DNA of 6,656 nt from positions 1-6,656 of the forward strand of contig CAZNYC010000181.1 of the NCBI GenBank assembly GCA_964577175.1. Direction: 5' to 3'. The notes below the pieces were generated by a model. The model was given only the letters and a program-made list of their open reading frames with translations. It was not told where the DNA came from and did not search any database. Positions 1 to 6,656 of the stretch are shown in pieces. Made by a program: the position numbers and the translations under genes. Each line of letters starts with the position of its first letter. Within the stretch, counting starts at the first letter, position 1. The DNA comes from BS750m-G62 sp964577175 (lineage in GTDB: Bacteria; Planctomycetota; Phycisphaerae; FEN-1346).

Positions 1-3000
1 CCATGATCGTGCACGCCGAGAAGATCATGCCGTGGGCCTCCTTCGAGACCGACCGGGCCCGGTTCGTCGGCCGGGGCCGGTCGGCGGCGGCCCCGGCGGC
101 GCTGGACCAGGCGGGGCCCCTCTCCGGCAGCGAGGGGTCGGTGCTCGATCCGGCCATCGCCGTCCGCCGGCGGCTCCGGATCCCCGCCGGGGAATCCGTC
201 ATCATCGACTGCGTCACCGGCGCCGCCGAGACCCGCGACGCCGCCGTCCACCTCGTCGACCGGTACCACGACCAGCGGCTGGCGGACCGCCTGTTCGAAC
301 TCGCCTGGACGCAGAGCCAGGTCCTGCTGCACCAGATCCGCGCCACGGAGTCGCAGGCCCAGCGGTTTGCGCGCCTCGCCGGCTCCATCATCTACGCCAA
401 CCGGCGGTACCGGGCCAACGCGTCGCTCCTGGCGCGGAACCGCAAGGGGCAGGCGGACCTGTGGCGGTACGGCATCTCGGGCGACGTGCCCATCGTCCTG
501 GTGCGCATTACGGAGGAGTCCGGCCTGGAACTCGTCCGCCGAACCCTCCAGTCCCACGCCTACTGGCGGTACAAGGGGCTCCAGGTCGACCTCGTGATCT
601 GGGTCGACGCCTTCTCCGGGTACCGGCAGTCCATGTGGGACCAGATCATGGGCATGGTGGGCGCGGGGCCGGCCGCCGGCACGCTCGACCAGCCGGGCGG
701 CGTGTTCATCCGCAGTACCGACCAGTTGCCCGAGGACGACCGGGTCCTGCTCCAGTCGGCGGCCCGGATCGTCTTCTCGGACCGCGGCGGCACCCTGGCC
801 GAGCAGACCGAACGCCGGCGCCGGGCCGGCACCCGCGTGCCGGAACTGCGGCCCGTCCGGTACCCCGAGCCGATCCCCGCCGAGGAGTACCACCTGCCGG
901 AACGCGACCTCTCGTTCTTCAACGACCTGGGGGGGTTCACGCCCGACGGACGCGAGTACGTCGTCATCCTGGAACCCGGGGCGGCCACGCCCGCCCCCTG
1001 GGCCAACGTCCTCGCGAACCCCGAGTTCGGCACCGTGGTCACCGAATCGGGCGTGGCGTACACGTGGTTCCAGAACGCCCACGAGTACCGCCTCACCTCC
1101 TGGTACAACGATCCCGTTACGGACTCAAGCGGCGAGGCGTTCTACGTCCGCGACGAAGAGACCGGCCGGTTCTGGTCTCCCATGCCGAAACCGGCACCCG
1201 GACCCACGCCGTACGTCTGCCGGCACGGCCTGGGGTACTCGGTCTTCGAGCACACGCAGGAGCGGATTTTCACGGAGGTGTACCAGTACGTGGCGACGGA
1301 CGCGCCGGTCAAGTTTACGAAGTTCACCGTGCGGAACCTGTCGGAGCGGGACCGGCGGATCAGCCTCGTCGGCTTCTGCGAATGGGTCCTGGGCGAACAC
1401 CGCGAGACCAACGCCCTGCACGTGGTGACACGTCAGGACCCGCAGACGGGGGCGATCGCGGCCACTTCTCCCTACAGCACGGACTTCGCCGACCGCATCG
1501 CCTTCTTCGAGACCAGCGCCGCCGACCGCAGCCTGACCGGCGACCGGACCGAGTTCATCGGCCGGAACGGTTCGCTGGCCAACCCGGACGCCCTCGGCCG
1601 CCAGCGCCTCTCGAACCGCGTCGGCGCCGGCCTCGACCCCTGCGGCGCCATCCAGGCGTTCCTGATGGTGCCGGCCGGGCAGGAGCGGCAGGTGGTCTTC
1701 ATCCTGGGCGCGGCGCGCAGCGAACACGAGATGCGCGAGGTCCTGCACCGCTACGGCGGTATCGACGGCGCCCGCGTCGCCCTGGAGACCGTCTGGGACT
1801 TCTGGAAGCGGCTGCTGGGGGGCGTGTACGTCGAGACGCCCGACCCGGCCGTCAACCTCCTCACGAACCACTGGCTCCTGTACCAGGCGGTCGCCTCCCG
1901 GTTCTGGGGCCGAAGCGGCTTCTACCAGTCCGGCGGGGCGTACGGATTCCGCGACCAGTTGCAGGACTCGCTGGCCCTGTTGCACGAACGGGCGGACCTG
2001 GTGCGCGACCACATCCTGCGGTGCGCCGGACGCCAGTTCCACGACGGCGACGTACAGCACTGGTGGCACCCGCCGACGGGCCGAGGCGTCCGGACGCGGT
2101 TCTCCGACGATTACCTCTGGCTGCCGTACGTCACCGCCCGCTACGTGGCCGCCACCGGCGACACCGGCATCCTGAACGAGCACGCCAACTTCCTGGAGGG
2201 CCGGGCCGTCGAACCCGGCGAGGAATCCTACTACGACATGCCGCAGGTCAGCGAGGATTCCGCCTCCCTGTACGAGCACTGCCTGCGGGCCGTCCGCCGG
2301 AGCCTCCATTTCGGCGACCACGGTCTGCCCTTCATCGGATGCGGCGACTGGAACGACGGGCTGAACCGCGTGGGCAAGGACGGGCGGGGCGAAAGCGTCT
2401 GGCTCGCCTTCTTCCTGTACGACGTACTGACGCACTTTGCGGACCTCGCGCGTCGTCAGAACGACCCCGCCGCCGTCGAGCAGTGCGAGCAGGCCGCCCG
2501 CATGCTTCAGGCCAATCTCGAGAAGCACGGCTGGGACGGCCGATGGTACCGCCGGGCGTACTTCGATGACGGGGAGGTGCTCGGCTCGGCCTCGAGCCCC
2601 GAGTGCCGCATCGACGCCCTGCCCCAATCCTGGTCCGTGCTCTCCGGCGCCGGGCAGGAGGACCGGGCCGAGATGGCAATGCAGTCCGTCCTGGAGCACC
2701 TCGTGGACTGGAACCTGGGCGTCATCCGCCTCTTCACGCCCCCGTTCGACCAGGCCCCCTGGGACCCCGGCTACATCAAGGGGTACGTGCCGGGCGTGCG
2801 GGAGAACGGCGGCCAGTACACCCACGCCGCCGTCTGGGTGACGATGGCGGCCGCCGCCCTCCGTCAGTCCGAGACCGCCTGGCGGCTGTTCCATACGATC
2901 AATCCGATCGCCCACGGCGACACGCCCGAACGCATCGACCGGTACAAGGTGGAACCGTACGTGGTGGCGGCCGACGTGTACACCGCCCAGGGCCACGAGG

Positions 3001-3308
3001 GCCGAGGCGGATGGACCTGGTATACCGGCTCCGCCGCCTGGATGTACCACCTGCTGACCGACACGCTGCTGGGTCTGCGGCTGGAGGTGGACCGGCTCCG
3101 CCTGGAGCCCGTCCTCCCGCCCGGATGGAAGGGCTACACCATCCACTACCGGTACCGCAACACGGTGTACCACATCAAGGTGAGCGTGGCGGGGCCCGCC
3201 ACCTGGAACGTCCGCAGCGTCCGCGTGGATGACAAGGTCCAGAGCGATAAGACCATCCCCCTGCACGACGACGGCGAGGAACACCTCGTCCGCGTCCAGG
3301 TGGGGTGA
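1..3308 (+). CDS. Cyclic beta-1,2-glucan synthase-like protein, C-terminal part with GH94 phosphorylase module (5'-partial)
   Basis: The reading frame is open at the left edge and stops with TGA at 3306-3308. The ATG at base 3 is probably an internal Met, because the protein begins mid-domain with a segment (FETDRARFVGRGR, residues 14-26) that I recognise from the interior of NdvB/ChvB proteins, which are normally over 2,500 residues. Numbering from that Met, residues about 1-290 resemble the central region of these synthases. Residues about 305-590 resemble the GH94 N-terminal beta-sandwich, starting near GGFTPDG (310-316). Residues about 610-1020 resemble the (alpha/alpha)6 catalytic barrel, with GFRDQLQD (648-655), HWWHPPTGRGVRTR (686-699), GDWNDGLN (781-788, containing the presumed general-acid Asp), YVPGVRENGGQYTH (928-941) and GGWTWYTGSA (1002-1011). 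A C-terminal beta domain follows. In the family, GT84 polymerises glucose from UDP-glucose and the GH94 module trims chain length by phosphorolysis before cyclisation; the enzyme sits in the inner membrane. The GT84 and membrane parts lie outside the window, so a different GH94 protein cannot be fully excluded. Confidence 0.85.
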   Translation, partial: MIVHAEKIMPWASFETDRARFVGRGRSAAAPAALDQAGPLSGSEGSVLDPAIAVRRRLRIPAGESVIIDCVTGAAETRDAAVHLVDRYHDQRLADRLFELAWTQSQVLLHQIRATESQAQRFARLAGSIIYANRRYRANASLLARNRKGQADLWRYGISGDVPIVLVRITEESGLELVRRTLQSHAYWRYKGLQVDLVIWVDAFSGYRQSMWDQIMGMVGAGPAAGTLDQPGGVFIRSTDQLPEDDRVLLQSAARIVFSDRGGTLAEQTERRRRAGTRVPELRPVRYPEPIPAEEYHLPERDLSFFNDLGGFTPDGREYVVILEPGAATPAPWANVLANPEFGTVVTESGVAYTWFQNAHEYRLTSWYNDPVTDSSGEAFYVRDEETGRFWSPMPKPAPGPTPYVCRHGLGYSVFEHTQERIFTEVYQYVATDAPVKFTKFTVRNLSERDRRISLVGFCEWVLGEHRETNALHVVTRQDPQTGAIAATSPYSTDFADRIAFFETSAADRSLTGDRTEFIGRNGSLANPDALGRQRLSNRVGAGLDPCGAIQAFLMVPAGQERQVVFILGAARSEHEMREVLHRYGGIDGARVALETVWDFWKRLLGGVYVETPDPAVNLLTNHWLLYQAVASRFWGRSGFYQSGGAYGFRDQLQDSLALLHERADLVRDHILRCAGRQFHDGDVQHWWHPPTGRGVRTRFSDDYLWLPYVTARYVAATGDTGILNEHANFLEGRAVEPGEESYYDMPQVSEDSASLYEHCLRAVRRSLHFGDHGLPFIGCGDWNDGLNRVGKDGRGESVWLAFFLYDVLTHFADLARRQNDPAAVEQCEQAARMLQANLEKHGWDGRWYRRAYFDDGEVLGSASSPECRIDALPQSWSVLSGAGQEDRAEMAMQSVLEHLVDWNLGVIRLFTPPFDQAPWDPGYIKGYVPGVRENGGQYTHAAVWVTMAAAALRQSETAWRLFHTINPIAHGDTPERIDRYKVEPYVVAADVYTAQGHEGRGGWTWYTGSAAWMYHLLTDTLLGLRLEVDRLRLEPVLPPGWKGYTIHYRYRNTVYHIKVSVAGPATWNVRSVRVDDKVQSDKTIPLHDDGEEHLVRVQVG

Positions 3309-3338
3309 GAGTGAAGTTATCGCGCGGTGCAGGATTCT

Positions 3339-3366
3339 GCGCGGTGCCCAGTCTTGGGCACCGCGC
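3339..3366. repeat. Perfect 12-bp hairpin, loop GTCT (hairpin 1)
   Basis: GCGCGGTGCCCA (3339-3350) pairs perfectly with TGGGCACCGCGC (3355-3366) around a four-base loop, 31 bases after the stop of the glucan synthase-like gene. No T-run follows, so it is not a standard intrinsic terminator, though it could stall polymerase or protect the mRNA 3' end. A direct copy of its outer sequence, GCGCGGTGC, also occurs at 3322-3330. Its last four bases are shared with the next hairpin. Confidence 0.8.
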
Positions 3367-3390
3367 GGCGGGCAAGACTGCCCGCCGCGC
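3363..3390. repeat. Perfect 12-bp hairpin, loop AGAC (hairpin 2)
   Basis: GCGCGGCGGGCA (3363-3374) pairs perfectly with TGCCCGCCGCGC (3379-3390) around AGAC. That loop is the reverse complement of the loop of hairpin 1 (GTCT), and the surrounding 8-mers CAGTCTTG (3349-3356) and CAAGACTG (3373-3380) are also reverse complements. Hairpins 1 and 2 share bases 3363-3366, so they cannot both form at full length. The pattern resembles a REP-like palindromic repeat pair. No T-tract follows. Confidence 0.8.
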
Positions 3391-3403
3391 CGATCACGAG
3401 GGT

Positions 3404-3435
3404 GGCATGCTTTCCCGCCGTTGGGAAAGCATGCC
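3404..3435. repeat. Perfect 13-bp hairpin, six-base loop (hairpin 3)
   Basis: GGCATGCTTTCCC (3404-3416) pairs perfectly with GGGAAAGCATGCC (3423-3435) around GCCGTT. It lies 13 bases after hairpin 2, has an unrelated stem sequence, and lacks a following T-run. With hairpins 1 and 2 it forms a compact palindrome cluster at 3339-3435, best read as dispersed intergenic repeats; a role in transcription termination or mRNA end protection is possible. Confidence 0.8.
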
Positions 3436-3452
3436 GGCGACATCGGGGAACC

Positions 3453-3593
3453 ATGCCCGTCCTGACCCTCCTCTCGCCCTCTACGCCGCCGTCGCCCTGG
3501 CGTACTGGCTGTGGTGCCTGCACGCGGCGGTGCGGATGCGGCGGTCGGTGCCGGCGCTGCGCGGCGGCCAGCGGGTCCGCCTCCCTCCGCCCC
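3453..3593 (+). pseudogene. Possible frameshifted N-terminal remnant of a membrane-anchored protein
   Basis: From ATG 3453 one frame reads MPVLTLL. From about 3476 the frame starting one base earlier reads ALYAAVALAYWLWCLHAAV followed by RMRRSVPALRG, which is a convincing hydrophobic helix ending in a basic cytoplasmic edge. Joining the two parts by restoring a single lost base near 3470-3476 gives a natural-looking membrane-protein N-terminus, and a purine stretch GGGGAA (3445-3450) sits just upstream. After a proline-rich stretch (near LPPP) the coding character fades, and a strong promoter begins at 3624. The helix, basic linker and proline-rich order reminds me of the start of membrane-bound family 2 glycosyltransferases, but no catalytic motif is present, so that identity is a guess. 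It could also be a sequencing error in a very small gene, or chance in GC-rich DNA. Confidence 0.3.
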
Positions 3594-3623
3594 GCGCCTG
3601 CCGGACCTCCGCCCACCGCAGCA

Positions 3624-3652
3624 TTGAAAGCCTTTTCGCGCCGCGGTATGAT
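3624..3652 (+). promoter_or_regulatory. Near-consensus sigma-70 promoter, probably for gpsA
   Basis: The -35 box TTGAAA (3624-3629) and the -10 box TATGAT (3647-3652) are separated by exactly 17 bases; each box differs from consensus at one position. This AT-rich pair stands out in GC-rich DNA. Transcription would start near 3659 and produce a gpsA leader of about 130 bases that contains the 14-bp tandem repeat. The match is direct; promoter activity is inferred. Confidence 0.65.
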
Positions 3653-3720
3653 GAACGTCGGGGCACGAGATGCGAGTCGAGGCCCGAAGTCAACGGCCGA
3701 CACAAGACGCCCGCCGACCC

Positions 3721-3781
3721 GACTTTGGACTTCGGACTCGGGGCTTTGGACTCGGGACTTTGGACTCGGGACTTTGGACTC
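3721..3781. repeat. 14-bp tandem repeat in the gpsA leader
   Basis: The unit GGGACTTTGGACTC is exact at 3754-3767 and 3768-3781, has one change at 3740-3753 (GGGGCTTTGGACTC), and is more degenerate at 3726-3739 (TGGACTTCGGACTC); a partial copy precedes these from 3721. Each unit contains two related half-units built on GGACT. The array ends seven bases before the gpsA start codon and lies downstream of the predicted promoter, so it would be transcribed as leader RNA. A unit length of 14 is not a multiple of three, which fits non-coding sequence. Confidence 0.85.
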
Positions 3782-3787
3782 TAATCC

Positions 3788-4795
3788 ATGATCAACCGCG
3801 CAGCCATCATCGGTGACGGCGGGATGGGCACCCTGAGTGCCATCCTGCTGGCCTCGGGCGGCATCGGCGTCCGCATGTGGTCGGCGTTCGAGGAACACGT
3901 GGCCGACATGCGCCGGACCGGCACGAACGAGCGGTTCCTGCCGGGCTTCCGCCTGCCGGAAAACCTCCTTCTCTCCGCCGACGCCGCCGAGGTCACCGAC
4001 GGGGCCGACCTGGTCGTCCTGGCCGTCCCGTCGCGGTACCTGCGCGGCGTGCTGGAGCGGACCGCCGGCGCCCTGCCCGAGGAGCCGATCTACTGCTCCG
4101 TCGTCAAGGGCATCGAGACGGAGAGCCTGCTGCGGCCGAGCCAGGTGCTGGAGGCCGTGGCCGGGCCCCGCCGGACGGTCATCCTGAGCGGTCCGTGCCT
4201 GGCGCGGGAGGTGGCGGCCCAGTTGCCCGCGGCCGTCGTCGTTGCCTCGGCCGACCCCGACGACGCCGACCGCGTCGGCCGGGCTTTCGCCACCGACTGG
4301 TTCCGCGTGTACACGAGCGACGACCCGGTGGGGGTGGAACTGGGCGGGGCGCTGAAGAACGTGGTCGCCATCGCCGCCGGCATCTGCCAGGGGCTGGAAC
4401 TCGGCACGAACGCCGTCGCCGCCCTCGTGACGCGAGGCCTCGTGGAGATGACCCGCCTGGGGACGGCCCTGGGCGCCCGGCCGGAGACGTTCGCCGGCCT
4501 GGCGGGCCTCGGGGACCTCGTGACGACGTGCCTCAGCCCCCTGAGCCGGAACCACCGCGTGGGCGAGGCCATCGGCCGCGGATGCTCGCTCGACGATATC
4601 CTGGAGGAACTGGGCCGGGCCGAGCCCGAGGGCGTCCGCACCACCTGGGCGGCGCTGACGCTGGCCGACGGCGAGGGTGTCGATATGCCCATCACCCGCG
4701 AGGTATATGAGGTCCTGTTCAAGGGCAAACCCGCCCCCGACGCCGTGGCGGACCTGATGCAGCGCGAGATGAAGGCCGAGACGGCCGTGTGGTGA
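3788..4795 (+). CDS. gpsA: NAD(P)-dependent glycerol-3-phosphate dehydrogenase GpsA
   Basis: This 335-residue protein has the usual length of GpsA, the soluble enzyme that interconverts dihydroxyacetone phosphate and sn-glycerol 3-phosphate with NAD(P)H and so supplies the backbone for phospholipids. The Rossmann glycine motif GDGGMG is at residues 9-14. Other family signatures are LAVPSRYLR, SVVKGIE, SGPCLAREVA, and the catalytic-lysine segment GALKNVVAIAAG with Lys190. LAGLGDLVTTC contains Asp243, and SRNHRVG contains Arg254. An in-frame TAA at 3782-3784 lies just upstream, and the next Met (residue 13) would destroy the nucleotide fold, so ATG 3788 is secure. No Shine-Dalgarno is visible before it; the leader there is the tandem repeat followed by CTAATCC or similar. 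A near-consensus promoter at 3624-3652 probably drives the gene alone, and a palindromic repeat element follows 32 bases after the stop. Confidence 0.96.
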   Translation: MINRAAIIGDGGMGTLSAILLASGGIGVRMWSAFEEHVADMRRTGTNERFLPGFRLPENLLLSADAAEVTDGADLVVLAVPSRYLRGVLERTAGALPEEPIYCSVVKGIETESLLRPSQVLEAVAGPRRTVILSGPCLAREVAAQLPAAVVVASADPDDADRVGRAFATDWFRVYTSDDPVGVELGGALKNVVAIAAGICQGLELGTNAVAALVTRGLVEMTRLGTALGARPETFAGLAGLGDLVTTCLSPLSRNHRVGEAIGRGCSLDDILEELGRAEPEGVRTTWAALTLADGEGVDMPITREVYEVLFKGKPAPDAVADLMQREMKAETAVW

Positions 4796-4827
4796 AACGG
4801 CTGTTCGACGAGCGCATCGCGTAAAGA

Positions 4828-4938
4828 TGTCATTCTGAGGCTCCGCTTGCGGAGCCGAAGAATCTCGCCGTGCGAACAACAAAAGGCTAAGACCAAGGCG
4901 AGATTCTTCGTCGGCCTGTCGGCCTCCGCAGAATGACA
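4828..4938 (+). repeat. MITE-like palindromic repeat element, copy 1
   Basis: This element of about 111 bases begins TGTCATTCTGAGG (4828-4840) and ends with the inverse, CCGCAGAATGACA (4926-4938), with one mismatch in the terminal repeat. A perfect internal 14-bp inverted repeat, CGAAGAATCTCGCC (4856-4869) and GGCGAGATTCTTCG (4897-4910), flanks a 27-base centre. The left arm carries its own 8-bp hairpin, GGCTCCGC/GCGGAGCC. It encodes nothing. Copy 2 at 5343-5452 is nearly its exact reverse complement. Sequences of the TGTCATTCTGAG type are, from general knowledge, abundant dispersed repeats in several environmental phyla. I see no clear target-site duplication. Confidence 0.85.
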
Positions 4939-4949
4939 ACCACCTGCTT

Positions 4950-5339
4950 ATGTCACCGGAATCCGTAGGGCAAAGGATGGAGCCCGAACCGTTCGCAACG
5001 CCCTTGCGGAACATGCTGACGATCCTCGTCTGGGGCGCGGCGGGGCTGATCGTGGTCTTCCTGATCCTCGCCCTGGTGCGCCTGTGGGGATGGAAGACGC
5101 AGCAGCGGGGCGGCAGTTGCGGCGGCATCGACCTGGACGACCTTCGCCGGCAACGGATGGCCGGCGACATCAGCCAGGAGGAATACGAGGCCGTCCGCGC
5201 CCAAATCGCCGGCAAGAAACCCGACCGGCCACCCGCCGGGCCGCCCGACGAACCCGATGCGGAGGCCGGCGGCGAATCGTCGATAGAGACCAAAGGCAAC
5301 GCTGACGGCAACGCTGAACAAGAGGACGACGATACGTAA
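4950..5339 (+). CDS. Small membrane-anchored SHOCT-like protein
   Basis: The predicted 129-residue protein has one hydrophobic segment at about residues 22-43, a basic edge with R44 and K49, then a short helical motif (residues 60-88, IDLDDLRRQRMAGDISQEEY onward) typical of the SHOCT family, which has a helix, a glycine-aspartate turn and an EE-rich second helix. The tail from about residue 89 is rich in proline and then acidic, and is probably disordered. SHOCT motifs are thought to mediate oligomerisation or interaction; no enzyme function is indicated. The start is uncertain: ATG 4950 lacks a Shine-Dalgarno, whereas ATG 4977 (residue 10) has AGGG six bases upstream and would give 120 residues with the same helix. 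The gene is boxed in by inverted repeat copies ending 11 bases upstream and starting 3 bases after the stop. Its cellular role is unknown. Confidence 0.7.
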   Translation: MSPESVGQRMEPEPFATPLRNMLTILVWGAAGLIVVFLILALVRLWGWKTQQRGGSCGGIDLDDLRRQRMAGDISQEEYEAVRAQIAGKKPDRPPAGPPDEPDAEAGGESSIETKGNADGNAEQEDDDT

Positions 5340-5342
5340 TCT

Positions 5343-5452
5343 TGTCATTCTGAGGAGGCCGACGGGCCGACGAAGAATCTCGCCTTGGTCTTAGCCTTCT
5401 GTTGTTCGCACGGCGAGATTCTTCGGCCCGCAAGCGGGACCTCAGAATGACA
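5343..5452 (-). repeat. MITE-like palindromic repeat element, copy 2 (inverted relative to copy 1)
   Basis: This copy spans TGTCATTCTGAGG (5343-5355) to CCTCAGAATGACA (5440-5452), so its terminal inverted repeats match perfectly over 13 bp. The internal inverted repeat CGAAGAATCTCGCC is at 5371-5384 with its complement at 5412-5425. Read on the opposite strand it aligns with copy 1 along its whole length with a few substitutions and a one-base length difference in the arm hairpin. It starts three bases after the stop of the SHOCT-like gene and ends 35 bases before the clpX start, so it fills most of that gap and could act as a transcription boundary or contribute to the clpX leader. Confidence 0.85.
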
Positions 5453-5473
5453 TCCCCGATAGGCGACGTTGCG

Positions 5474-5479
5474 AAGGAG
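5474..5479 (+). promoter_or_regulatory. Shine-Dalgarno of clpX
   Basis: AAGGAG lies eight bases before ATG 5488 and fixes the clpX start. It is the clearest ribosome-binding site in the window, in contrast to gpsA, which has none visible. Confidence 0.8.
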
Positions 5480-5487
5480 CAGGACGG

Positions 5488-6656
<1,169 letters not shown>

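Noticed and set aside
32..2569. Long + strand open frame (845 codons) overlapping the glucan synthase-like gene
   Set aside because: It is a low-complexity Arg/Pro/Gly-rich translation with no recognisable domain, typical of an alternative frame of GC-rich coding DNA, and the frame from base 3 shows clear GH94 motifs.
3339..3390. Intrinsic terminator after the glucan synthase-like gene
   Set aside because: The stems are strong, but no T-rich tract follows on either strand, so the canonical definition is not met; it is listed as a repeat instead.
1125..3443. Antisense open frame of 772 codons
   Set aside because: It mirrors the glucan synthase-like gene; the translation is Val/Gly/Ala/Asp-rich without any family motif, and it runs through the hairpin cluster. 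Long antisense frames are expected at this GC content.
3305..3784. 159-codon + strand frame running from the glucan synthase stop to gpsA
   Set aside because: As a whole it translates the hairpin cluster, the promoter and the tandem repeat, so it cannot be a real full-length gene. Only its central hydrophobic stretch is worth noting and is listed as a possible remnant.
3317..5311. Antisense open frame of 664 codons spanning gpsA, both flanks and the SHOCT-like gene
   Set aside because: It crosses several unrelated elements, including the tandem repeat, repeat copy 1 and two + strand genes, and shows no domain; it is a shadow frame.
4828..5452. CRISPR array or composite insertion sequence
   Set aside because: There are only two copies in opposite orientation, with a gene rather than spacers between them, and no transposase is encoded within or between them.

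Overview
The window is a strongly GC-rich bacterial chromosome segment with all recognisable genes on the + strand: the 3' part of a very large carbohydrate-active enzyme gene, then gpsA, a small membrane-anchored SHOCT-type gene, and the 5' part of clpX. Gene content, GC-rich codon use and the style of the intergenic repeats suggest an environmental bacterium, perhaps Planctomycetota or a relative. That placement is inference from general familiarity, since no rRNA or other firm marker is present.

Layout. Bases 1-3308 encode about 1100 residues that look like the C-terminal portion of a cyclic beta-1,2-glucan synthase (NdvB/ChvB type), ending in a GH94 phosphorylase-like module; the gene probably starts outside the window. 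Bases 3309-3787 hold no convincing intact gene. They contain three perfect hairpins packed into about 100 bases, a possible frameshifted remnant of a membrane protein, a near-consensus sigma-70 promoter and a 14-bp tandem repeat that would lie in the gpsA leader. Bases 3788-4795 encode GpsA, which makes sn-glycerol 3-phosphate for phospholipids. Bases 4828-4938 and 5343-5452 are two copies of one imperfectly palindromic, MITE-like repeat in opposite orientations. They tightly bracket a small gene (4950-5339) with one membrane helix and a SHOCT-like tail. clpX starts at 5488 behind a good Shine-Dalgarno and runs off the right edge with the zinc-binding domain, the Walker motifs, pore loop and ClpP-docking loop visible.

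The genes do not form an obvious pathway: glucan synthesis, phospholipid precursor supply and protein quality control are neighbours rather than partners. No CRISPR array, phage module, toxin-antitoxin pair, tRNA or rRNA gene was seen, and I do not see a new multi-gene system. The noteworthy content is intergenic: the inverted repeat pair around the SHOCT gene, the hairpin cluster, and the promoter plus tandem-repeat leader of gpsA.
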